A DNA stretch of 64,000 nucleotides, from positions 457,487-521,486 of the forward strand of contig JAHJJX010000027.1 of NCBI GenBank assembly GCA_018822665.1. Reading direction: 5' to 3'. Source of the stretch: a bacterium (GTDB lineage Bacteria > Campylobacterota > Campylobacteria > Campylobacterales > Sulfurimonadaceae). Position numbers and translations under genes: made by a program. Shown here one piece after another: positions 27,406 to 35,152 of this stretch. The notes under the pieces are model-generated. The model was not told the origin of the DNA and ran no database searches. It was given only the letters and a program-made list of their open reading frames with translations. The stretch's first letter is position 1. Every line of letters starts with the position of its first letter.

Positions 27406-28289
27406 AAATACTAATTATAGAAAATGAAGTTTATTTAGCACAAAGTATAGCTACAAAACTGGGCGAATTAGGGCATGTTTGTGAGATGTGTACATCAACG
27501 AGAGATGCGATAAAAAGCACGAACTATGATGTGGTTTTATTATCTACAAATATCAATGGGCAGGATTTTATTCCCGTCATCGAAACATTTAAAAAGTCCA
27601 TTGTCTTACTTATGGTTTCTTACATCAGTAACGATACTGTTTCAAAACCACTGAGTGCAGGTGCGAAAGATTATATTTTGAAACCTTTTATGATAGAAGA
27701 GCTTATTAGAAAAATAGATCATTATCAAGATTATGAAAAACTCAAAAAAAGAAACGAAGCATACGAGAAGTATTTAACTCATAATTTTTCGACTATTGCA
27801 CATGAGCATGAACATCTCAATGTAGAACTTCCTGTTTTCATCTCATCGAGCTTTCAAAAGTATTCGGACGCTTTTGCTTTTAAACATGCAAATAAGAGAA
27901 ATCTGCCGATACACTTTGTGACGTTAACCGACGCAAAAGCGATGAGCGAAATCAACTCTTTTACTCAAAATGCTATCATTTACATTATAGATTTTCACAC
28001 TCTTAAAAAAAGTGACAGAAAGGCTTTTTGTGAACTTATCGCAGATAAACAGGCGATTGTGGCGAGTACGGACAAAATAGACGATATAAAATATAAGGTA
28101 ATAGAAATTAAAAGCGATAATAACATTTTCGAGCAGGGTGATATTTTGCCGATTGAAGATTATGTAAAATTTATAGTTTTAAATTATCAAGCTAAATTTC
28201 CGGACACCGAATTATCTAAAAAATTAGGAATATCTCGTAAAAGTTTATGGGAAAAACGAAAAAAATATGACATCATCAAGAAAAAATAA
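27402..28289 (+). CDS. HP1021/CemR-type atypical orphan response regulator
   Basis: 295 residues from TTG 27402 (LKILIIENE, a normal receiver start), overlapping the ispDF stop as TTGA. TTG 27390 is an alternative. The receiver domain (1-120) keeps the acidic pair (EN-E) and the Lys of DYILKPF. The phospho-acceptor Asp is replaced: the strand reads DVVLLSTNING. The middle (about 130-260) has no Walker motifs. The C-terminus LGISRKSLWEKRKKY is a Fis-like DNA-binding helix-turn-helix. As I recall, C. jejuni Cj1608 lies between ispDF (Cj1607) and a Sat-like gene (Cj1609), the same order as here. HP1021-family proteins act without phosphorylation and influence replication and redox metabolism genes. 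Confidence 0.8.
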   Translation: MKILIIENEVYLAQSIATKLGELGHVCEMCTSTRDAIKSTNYDVVLLSTNINGQDFIPVIETFKKSIVLLMVSYISNDTVSKPLSAGAKDYILKPFMIEELIRKIDHYQDYEKLKKRNEAYEKYLTHNFSTIAHEHEHLNVELPVFISSSFQKYSDAFAFKHANKRNLPIHFVTLTDAKAMSEINSFTQNAIIYIIDFHTLKKSDRKAFCELIADKQAIVASTDKIDDIKYKVIEIKSDNNIFEQGDILPIEDYVKFIVLNYQAKFPDTELSKKLGISRKSLWEKRKKYDIIKKK

Positions 28290-29457
28290 AACCCTTTATA
28301 TAGATAAGGAAGCCGCTTCGGCTTTGGAGTTGGTGAAGAATGGTCTTTTGTATCCCGTCACAGGATTGATGGGAAAACAAGAGAGTGAAAATGTTTTAAA
28401 GACGGGTCTTATTAATGGGCAAACCTTTCCTTTTCCGTTTATTTTGGCTCCATCGGGACAAAAAAATCAAGAACTTATCGAGTCTCTGGAAAAAGGGGAA
28501 GAGATTACCATCATTTGCGAGGGGGAAGAATATGCTACCCTTATCGTAGATGAAACCTTTCAGATTGACCCTAGCGAGAGAACAAAACACATTTACGGTA
28601 CCGATGATTTAACACATCCTGGAGTATTGGCTACAAGAAAAAGGCTTGGGTCATGGGCACTCAGCGGTGAATATAACTTTATCAACAGCAAACCCAATAA
28701 AAACAAACAAACAATTGATGAAGCAAAAAATATAATAGGTGCAAATCATACCACCTCTTTGGTCATGGCGGCAAACCCTTTACATAGGGCGCATGAGCGT
28801 CTTATTAGACAAACTTTGGATACGACGGATTTGCTGGTTATTTTTTTATTAAAGCCCTATGCAAACACAAACCTGAGTTTTGAAATTAGAAAAGAGGCCC
28901 TAGAGTTTTTTGTCAATAATTACCTTCCAAAAAACAGGGTAGTGATAGTGCCGCTTGAAAACAGCTATATTTTTGCAGGTTACAATGAAATCATTATTGA
29001 TGCGATTGTTGCAAGAAATTATGGCTGCGACAGACTCACGGTAGGAAGAAATCACGCAGGATTGGGAATGTTTTATGATTGTAATTCAAATAAATCAATT
29101 ATAGACAGAGTCATAGGTATTGACATAGAGATGCAAATAGCAAGCGAATATGTTTACTGTGACAAATGCACCACGCTTGTAAGCAAAAACACCTGTCCGC
29201 ATGGACAGCATCATCAAATCTCATACCACGCAGACTCGATTTTGGAACTCTTACAATTAGGAATTTTACCGCCTGCTGTTTTAATGAGAAAAGAAATTTC
29301 ATCTTTTGTTTTATCAAAACTGCTTCCAAACAGATTTAGAAATTTGGGGAAAATCTATTATGACCTCTTACCTGTTGAAGGGCTTTTAGAAGAGCACACA
29401 GAAAAAGATTTTTATTTAGAATTAATGAAACTCTATCAAACAACATCACTGACATAG
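28267..29457 (+). CDS. Sulfate adenylyltransferase-like protein
   Basis: 396 residues of ATP-sulfurylase type. It has a PUA-like N-terminal domain (1-150), then a nucleotidyltransferase domain with MAANPLHRAHERLIR near residue 162 and VGRNHAGLGMFYD near 260. A zinc-type cluster CDKC...C near 296-309 follows, as in bacterial and archaeal Sat. The usual QTRNPxHRAHE reads MAANP here, so the conserved Gln and Arg that contact sulfate are missing, and GRDHAG reads GRNHAG. It may therefore not act on sulfate. It overlaps the regulator gene by 23 nt. In sulfur oxidisers Sat can run in reverse to make ATP, but the motif loss argues for caution. Confidence 0.75.
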   Translation: MTSSRKNKTLYIDKEAASALELVKNGLLYPVTGLMGKQESENVLKTGLINGQTFPFPFILAPSGQKNQELIESLEKGEEITIICEGEEYATLIVDETFQIDPSERTKHIYGTDDLTHPGVLATRKRLGSWALSGEYNFINSKPNKNKQTIDEAKNIIGANHTTSLVMAANPLHRAHERLIRQTLDTTDLLVIFLLKPYANTNLSFEIRKEALEFFVNNYLPKNRVVIVPLENSYIFAGYNEIIIDAIVARNYGCDRLTVGRNHAGLGMFYDCNSNKSIIDRVIGIDIEMQIASEYVYCDKCTTLVSKNTCPHGQHHQISYHADSILELLQLGILPPAVLMRKEISSFVLSKLLPNRFRNLGKIYYDLLPVEGLLEEHTEKDFYLELMKLYQTTSLT

Positions 29458-29477
29458 GGTTAATTATGCCAAATCCA

Positions 29478-29514
29478 ACTAGTTACTTCTGCAGAGAGTT
29501 GCTTTGTAACTAGT
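29478..29514. terminator. Inverted repeat between convergent genes
   Basis: Arms ACTAGTTAC (29478-29486) and GTAACTAGT (29506-29514) enclose a 19-nt loop. It lies in the 60-bp gap between the stops of the Sat-like gene and the convergent res gene, so a bidirectional terminator is likely. It also marks the left border of the R-M island and could be a trace of insertion. Confidence 0.5.
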
Positions 29515-29517
29515 AAA

Positions 29518-32500
29518 TCATCTTAAAACTTTATCCATCAACTCCCCGTAATCTTTCACACAATCATAAGTGATACTCGCATCATTTAAACACTCAAAAT
29601 ATTTTTTAGCATATTGGATTTTTAAATCTTCACTGCCTTTGAGTTGCAAGGCATCGCAATTTCCCTTTGTCTCCGCCACAAAATAGATATTTTTTTTATC
29701 CGCTCTCTCAAAAACAACCGCCCAATCAGGGTTGTAATTTCCCATCGGTGTGGGTATTTTAAAATCATTTGGCAGTTTTGCATACACAACGATTTGCCCG
29801 CTATCCATGTTTCTTGCAAAATCTCTCTCCACTCCAGAATCTGATTTGAGATAATCATAAATATGTTTTTTAACCTCTATGGTATCCGTTGCAAGGTTAC
29901 ATTTAAAATGCGGTATCGTAAAAATATCCGTCTCATACACTGCATCTGACTTGAAATATTTTATGCCGCTTACCAACATTTTTGCTTTTTGCATATTAAT
30001 GATTTTGGTAATTTTTATGATGAAATCTTCAGGATTTGTCTTAAACATAGCAAACTTATTTTCTCTTATTTCGCTCAAAATTGCGACAATTGTTTTTCTG
30101 GTAAGTTGCGTATTTTTGACTACTTCGCCGACCAAATCATACTTTGTCGCTCCAAGCTCATAACTCACCGACTCATAACTGTTTTGCACCTCTTGCATCA
30201 TGCTTTTTTCTTTTGCCAAATCATCCACTTTGAGACTCTCTTTTTGAGAAGAAGAGGCGATATGCACTTTTACTTTTGTCACTTCAAGTGTCTGATGTAT
30301 GGCTTCTACACTGCTTTTTATAAGTTCATCGCTTGCAACATTGATTTTATAAGTCGCTTGTGCATTTATCTTTTTCCAAAGCTCTTGAAACTCTTTTTTG
30401 TCAAAATTTTCATTTGGTTTGAGCGTCATTTCGCTGATAGCTTTTTCATTTCCTATCATCCCTTTTACAACCACGCTGCTGCTTGCTTTTTTCACCAGCT
30501 CTCCCAGCTCTTTTTCAAATCCCGCGAACTGAGGCAACACTTCAAAATCATCGTTTTTAAAATCTTGTATAGCTTTATGCGTGATAAACTCATCCTCGCC
30601 GATATACCCTTTTTTCTTCCAATCTTCTACAAGTGCCGCCGCCAAAGTTTTATCAATTTTTAGTTTTTCCCCTTTTTTGTTTGCAAGTGTAATTTTGCTT
30701 AAAACTTCTACGGTTATTTTTGTCTCACGGCTCAAACTCTCCAAAATCTCTTTTTGTAAGGTACTTGCAAACTCTTCGTACGATTCACTTGCAATGACTG
30801 TGAGATTATTTACCTCAAAAAATGCACTCTCCAAAAGACTGACATCTTGCCTTATGCCGTCTTTATCGACACAAATCCTAAGCCCTCGCCCTATCTCTTG
30901 TCTTTTGCTATCGCTAGAGTTTGAGTGTTTGAGTGTACATATTTGAAACACATTGGGGTTGTCCCACCCCTCTTTGAGTGCGGAGTGTGAAAATATAAAC
31001 CGTGTAGGTTCAGCAAAAGAGAGCAGTTTTTCTTTCTCTTTCATAATCAAATCATACGCACGCACATCGTTTGAAATCTCACTCTCTTTTGTAAGCGGTC
31101 TCCCTTTTTTGTCGATAGAAAAGTAGCCTTTATGAATGGAATCTACAGAAAAACTATCTACATACTGAAAATATTTTTCATCAAAAAGTGTTCGCTCCTC
31201 TTCCAAAACTTTCGCGTACTCCTCTTCAAAAATCTCTTCATATTCCCCTTTTATAAGCGTTTTGTTTTCATCATATACTCTATATTTAGCGACCTCATCG
31301 ATAAAAAAGAGGCTCAAAACTTTGATATTTTTTTGAAATAGCTCTTTCTCTTTTTTGATATGGCTTCGCACTGTTTCTCTTATTTGAATGCGTCTAAGAT
31401 GTTTTTCGCCAACCGAACCGTTCACTTCGCCCGTTTGAAGTTTGACACCATTCAAAAATCGTATGCTATTTTCAAAGCCGTTTATCTGTGCCACTACAAA
31501 ATTATCGCTATACTCACTCAGTTCGTTTGAGAGTTTAAAAAGATTATCCCCCTCATGGACACGAACTATTTTTTTTGAAATGCTCTCTTTAAGTTTCACA
31601 TCTATTTCAAGCACGGCATGTGGATTTTTCTCTTTACTCAAAACAATGGTATCAAAATAGACATATCCACCCGTTGCACTCTCACCTTTGACATCTATGG
31701 CTTTTACGGAGATTTTTTTGACCAGTTTTTGGTTATATGCGTCAATGGCATCCAGTCTATAAATCTTATGAAAATCCTCTTTGTGTGTTGCGCTGTATCG
31801 CAGAGTAAAGAGGGGCTTAAACTCTTGTAGTTTGCTCTGGGCCGTTTTCCCCAGTCTTTGGGGTTCATCTATAAGAAGGATGGGTTTTGTACCGCTTATG
31901 ACTTCTATGGGGCGACGAGACTGCATGCTGTCTTGCTTTTCATAAATCTTTCGACTCTCAGACGAAGCGGTTGCAAATGCTTGAAAGTTCATGATAATAA
32001 CTTCTATCTCGCTACTATTTGCAAAAGTGCTTATATTTGTAAGGTTTGAGCTGTTTTTTGTGTCGTAGATAAAATAACGAATCTTTTTGCCATACTTCAG
32101 TTTGAAGTGTTCCGCCGTAATCTCCAAAGATTTATGCACACCCTCTCTAATGGCGATACTAGGCACGATGATGATAAACTTGCTCCAGCCATAGCGTTTA
32201 TGAAGCTCAAAAATAGTTTTGGTATAAACAAAAGTTTTTCCCGTTCCCGTCTCCATCTCGACACTAAAATTAAGTTTGGCTTTCATATCCACGCTCATTT
32301 TTAAGAGTTCATCTTTTTTTTGCACTTTTTGGATATTTGCCAACATGTCAAGATGTGGTTCAAGCTCTTTATTTGAAAATCTTTTGATGATTTGCTCTTC
32401 TTTGATTAAACCCGTTTCAATGATTTTTCGCTCACTAATATCTTCTCTCACACCTCTGCTTTGCCCCTCAAACAGTTCCACAACTGCCCCAGCCGCATCG

Positions 32501-32535
32501 CTTTGATATGCTTGTGTTTTAAACTGAAACTTCAT
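29518..32535 (-). CDS. res: Type III restriction enzyme, Res subunit
   Basis: 1005 residues from ATG 32533-32535, preceded by AAGGAAAATTTT. An upstream ATG is less likely. SF2 helicase motifs are METGTGKTF (Walker A, about residue 80), LLIDEPQRLG (motif II) and TLRYSATH (motif III). Late motifs include FSHSALKEGWDNPNVFQIC and RQEIGRGLRICVD (motif VI). The C-terminal nuclease is PD-(D/E)xK, with NPDWAVVF and YFVAETKGN as catalytic D and ExK. The enzyme with Mod translocates or diffuses along DNA and cuts when two unmethylated sites face each other. The frame appears intact. It carries a motif copy at 31615. Confidence 0.95.
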   Translation of the reverse strand: MKFQFKTQAYQSDAAGAVVELFEGQSRGVREDISERKIIETGLIKEEQIIKRFSNKELEPHLDMLANIQKVQKKDELLKMSVDMKAKLNFSVEMETGTGKTFVYTKTIFELHKRYGWSKFIIIVPSIAIREGVHKSLEITAEHFKLKYGKKIRYFIYDTKNSSNLTNISTFANSSEIEVIIMNFQAFATASSESRKIYEKQDSMQSRRPIEVISGTKPILLIDEPQRLGKTAQSKLQEFKPLFTLRYSATHKEDFHKIYRLDAIDAYNQKLVKKISVKAIDVKGESATGGYVYFDTIVLSKEKNPHAVLEIDVKLKESISKKIVRVHEGDNLFKLSNELSEYSDNFVVAQINGFENSIRFLNGVKLQTGEVNGSVGEKHLRRIQIRETVRSHIKKEKELFQKNIKVLSLFFIDEVAKYRVYDENKTLIKGEYEEIFEEEYAKVLEEERTLFDEKYFQYVDSFSVDSIHKGYFSIDKKGRPLTKESEISNDVRAYDLIMKEKEKLLSFAEPTRFIFSHSALKEGWDNPNVFQICTLKHSNSSDSKRQEIGRGLRICVDKDGIRQDVSLLESAFFEVNNLTVIASESYEEFASTLQKEILESLSRETKITVEVLSKITLANKKGEKLKIDKTLAAALVEDWKKKGYIGEDEFITHKAIQDFKNDDFEVLPQFAGFEKELGELVKKASSSVVVKGMIGNEKAISEMTLKPNENFDKKEFQELWKKINAQATYKINVASDELIKSSVEAIHQTLEVTKVKVHIASSSQKESLKVDDLAKEKSMMQEVQNSYESVSYELGATKYDLVGEVVKNTQLTRKTIVAILSEIRENKFAMFKTNPEDFIIKITKIINMQKAKMLVSGIKYFKSDAVYETDIFTIPHFKCNLATDTIEVKKHIYDYLKSDSGVERDFARNMDSGQIVVYAKLPNDFKIPTPMGNYNPDWAVVFERADKKNIYFVAETKGNCDALQLKGSEDLKIQYAKKYFECLNDASITYDCVKDYGELMDKVLR
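31615..31624 (+). repeat. Copy of the dispersed motif in res
   Basis: GGCATGTGGA, encoding NPHAV in the Res protein. It is the only copy between 23.4 and 34.4 kb. Confidence 0.85.
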
Positions 32536-32655
32536 AAAATTTTCCTTGACTTTATAATATTGATTTGTTACAATCATCCCCATAATTACCTTCGGGTCAC
32601 GCTCTGTATCTTGCAGAGTGTCTAAATCACTCTAAAAAATTCTTAATTTTTTCTT

Positions 32656-34551
32656 TTATATAACCGATACAGTTGTAACACTTGCCAACTCTTGCAAAGC
32701 ATTTATCTTGTCGTTATCATCTGCGAAACAGCCGTCTTTTAGAACGACTTGGTAGGGTTTGAGTTTTTTTATCTCTTGGATGGCAGCTTGTGAGATAGTG
32801 TCTTCAAGACATGCTATGAGTTCGTTGTTTTCTAGCAGGTAGAGTTTTGTGCCCTCCACTGTTTGGGGTGTTATTTTGAGTGAAAGCTCTATGCCGAGGT
32901 CGAGCATTATTTGAAACAGCAAATCTAGGTCGGTTCTCTCTTCTTTGATATTTGTTTGAAAGTCAAAAATATCTTTTTGTGTAAGATTGTTTGGATGATA
33001 ATAAACATCTTTGAAATTTGTGGTGTCGAGTCTTAGAACTCTAAAGCCGATGTCAAGATTGCCGTCATTGCGAGGCTTTGCCGAAGCAATCTTCATTTCG
33101 TCGTTGCGAGGCTTTGCCGAAGCAATCTCTTGTGTTATTTTAGCTCCCGCACGGCGGATTCTCTCTTTGCCTATCTCACAAATATTTTTATATCCCGCCT
33201 TGAAAGCCTCACTTTTTTCATCGGTCGCTTCAGGGAGTTGCACCATGATAAACTTACGATTTCCGCCATCTTCAGAGTTTAGTTGCATGACGGCATGTGC
33301 GGTTGTGGCTGAACCGCTGAAGAAGTCGAGGATTATTTCATTGTCATTGTTTTGGAGATGAAATAATAGTTTTTTGATTAATGTCGTAGGTTTTACTGTT
33401 TCAAAATCATGTTCTTTTGTGTCAAGTGTTTCCGATAATTCCGTTTTTCCTGTTTCTGCCGTTCCGTAAGCTTCTTTATTAAAAAAATGAGACCAAAAAG
33501 GATAATACTTTTTTATATCTTCATCTTCTGGTCGTATTTTGAAAAAAACCTTATTATCAATTCTAACAATATCATTTCTCAGTAAGAATTCATTAATAGT
33601 ATCTTGTCCAACTTTCCATTGTTTATTCTCATTTGGCAAAATTCCTAAAATTGGATATATCATGGTAGCTCGTCCTCTCATACCTAGAGCAGACATTTCC
33701 TCTATCAATTTATATCTAAATACACCTCTTTCATCGTCCAAGTCATAATTTTTATTACCAGACACCTCTAAATTAAATCTAATTTTATTTATATTTTTTT
33801 TGTAAGTTAATATATATTCTGTTTTAGATTGAAACATATTTTTTGCATCAAGAGTATTTTGTGCTTTGGTTCGTTTTTCCCAAGTAATATTCCCTACAAA
33901 ATTCCCTTCCCCAAAAACCTCATCACAAATCTTTCTCAAATTGTGCACTTCGTTATCATCTATGCTTATAAAAATTACCCCATCCTCTTTGAGTAAATCC
34001 CTCGCCACCAAAAGCCTTTCATACATCATGCTCAGCCAGTCGCTATGAAATCTTCCGTTGCTGTCCGTGTTTTTAAAGAGTTTGTTTCCCTCTTCATCTC
34101 TCATTCTAATCGCATCTTCAAAATCTGCTTTACTTTGCGTAAAGTTGTCACGGTAAACAAAATCTTTGCCCGTGTTATACGGCGGGTCGATGTAAATCAT
34201 CTTGATTTTGTTTAAGTAACTCTCACTTAAAAGCTTCAACACTTCAAAGTTATCGCCCTCGATGTAGAGATTTTGCGTGTTCTCAAAATCGACACTCTCA
34301 TTTACGCATGGGCGCAGGGTTTTATTTATACTGCTGTTTGCTTTGAGAAGTGAGGCTTTTTTACCCACCCAGTCAAGGCGGTATCGCTCCTCATCGCCCT
34401 CGACTATACTCTCGCTGAGTATTTGTCTGAGCAAATCAAAATCTATTTTACTTTCACTCACGGCATGTGGAAATAGCTCCTTGAGTATTTCCACATGCCG
34501 ATTAGTTTTGTTTGGTGTTTGCATCTCTAATTTTTTAATCTTTTGCATCAT
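32656..34551 (-). CDS. mod: Type III DNA adenine methyltransferase, Mod subunit
   Basis: 631 residues. YIDPPYNTGKDF near residue 118 is catalytic motif IV of N6-adenine methylases, and LDFFSGSATTAHAV near 400 is the AdoMet motif I, the beta-class order. The target-recognition region lies between (about 215-370). The C-terminal part contains a duplicated IASAKPRND segment from an in-frame repeat. ATG 34549-34551 follows AAAGGAAA and overlaps the DUF4391 gene by 17 nt. No long homopolymer or tetranucleotide tract suggests phase variation. A strong hairpin of two dispersed motifs lies in codons 18-31. Confidence 0.95.
   Translation of the reverse strand: MMQKIKKLEMQTPNKTNRHVEILKELFPHAVSESKIDFDLLRQILSESIVEGDEERYRLDWVGKKASLLKANSSINKTLRPCVNESVDFENTQNLYIEGDNFEVLKLLSESYLNKIKMIYIDPPYNTGKDFVYRDNFTQSKADFEDAIRMRDEEGNKLFKNTDSNGRFHSDWLSMMYERLLVARDLLKEDGVIFISIDDNEVHNLRKICDEVFGEGNFVGNITWEKRTKAQNTLDAKNMFQSKTEYILTYKKNINKIRFNLEVSGNKNYDLDDERGVFRYKLIEEMSALGMRGRATMIYPILGILPNENKQWKVGQDTINEFLLRNDIVRIDNKVFFKIRPEDEDIKKYYPFWSHFFNKEAYGTAETGKTELSETLDTKEHDFETVKPTTLIKKLLFHLQNNDNEIILDFFSGSATTAHAVMQLNSEDGGNRKFIMVQLPEATDEKSEAFKAGYKNICEIGKERIRRAGAKITQEIASAKPRNDEMKIASAKPRNDGNLDIGFRVLRLDTTNFKDVYYHPNNLTQKDIFDFQTNIKEERTDLDLLFQIMLDLGIELSLKITPQTVEGTKLYLLENNELIACLEDTISQAAIQEIKKLKPYQVVLKDGCFADDNDKINALQELASVTTVSVI
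33064..33128 (-). repeat. Two tandem 29-bp repeats inserted in frame in mod
   Basis: The unit at 33064-33092 recurs at 33100-33128 with one mismatch and a period of 36 bp, exactly 12 codons. Each contains the partial inverted repeat ATTGC...GCAAT around GGCTTTGCC. Translated, each copy gives IASAKPRND. This sequence type is familiar from small palindromic intergenic elements of other bacteria that read as A-x-PRND when translated. Its presence inside a coding region suggests insertion that kept the frame. Confidence 0.8.
34461..34500. repeat. Inverted pair of dispersed motifs in the 5' coding part of mod
   Basis: Arms of 15 bp (34461-34475 and 34486-34500) pair perfectly around a 10-nt loop. 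Each holds a full GGCATGTGGA copy. They encode RHVEI and FPHAV near the Mod N-terminus. An mRNA hairpin this strong, 50 nt after the start codon, could slow translation or terminate transcription. Confidence 0.88.
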
Positions 34552-35152
34552 TTTCCTTTAGTAAGTTTTGAAATTCTTGTTCAAGCGGTTTGAGTATTCG
34601 GCTGAGTTCTAACTGCTTTTTAAACTGCTTCTCGTTTTTGATTTTATTTTCTAGTGCTTGTATCTCTTTGCCAAGCGTTTGTACTTTTTGCTCAAGTGCT
34701 AAACTCTCTTTAAAATCCTTTGTCGTGCTTACATGTAAAAAAGATTTGACTATATTTTGATACACTTTTTCAAGAGTAGTGTCGCTAAAACTAAACTCTT
34801 TTACCTCATCCCACTCTGAATAAAAGTACCTTTTCTCTTCAAGTAACGAGATACCAAAACAAAAATGCTCTTCATGCACAAACTTGTAAAGTATGGGCAG
34901 AGATATGATTGCATCTATGGCTTTGATGGCGTTTTTTGGTATCTTTTTTTCATGTAACACTATTTCAAATAGAAGTATTTCAGGCACTTTTACTGTTTTT
35001 TCTATGTTGATGGTGTGCGGAGAGAGTTTATGTGTGAGTGTGATTTTGACGACAGTTTTAAAAACTTTTTTGCCTTTTGGTGTTTTGGCTTCAAAAACTT
35101 TTTTTGGCAAAAATTTATCGGCTAAAGTTGATTTTGGAAGTGCAAAACTCAT
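34535..35152 (-). CDS. DUF4391 domain protein
   Basis: 205 residues. The N-terminal two thirds resemble DUF4391: MSFALPKSTLADKFLPKK, a basic strand KVFKTVVKITLTHKLSPHTINI, and a later LLEEKRYFYSEWDE. The last 60 residues form a predicted coiled coil (LEQKVQTLGKEIQALENKI). The function of DUF4391 is unknown. From memory such genes often sit between a helicase and type III mod genes. It overlaps the helicase gene by 4 nt and mod by 17 nt, so it is an integral part of this operon. It could bridge the helicase and the methylase. Confidence 0.8.
   Translation of the reverse strand: MSFALPKSTLADKFLPKKVFEAKTPKGKKVFKTVVKITLTHKLSPHTINIEKTVKVPEILLFEIVLHEKKIPKNAIKAIDAIISLPILYKFVHEEHFCFGISLLEEKRYFYSEWDEVKEFSFSDTTLEKVYQNIVKSFLHVSTTKDFKESLALEQKVQTLGKEIQALENKIKNEKQFKKQLELSRILKPLEQEFQNLLKENDAKD

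Noticed and set aside
32656..34551. Phase-variable mod gene
   Set aside because: No long homopolymer or tetranucleotide repeat was found. The only tandem repeat has a 36-bp period, which keeps the frame whatever the copy number.
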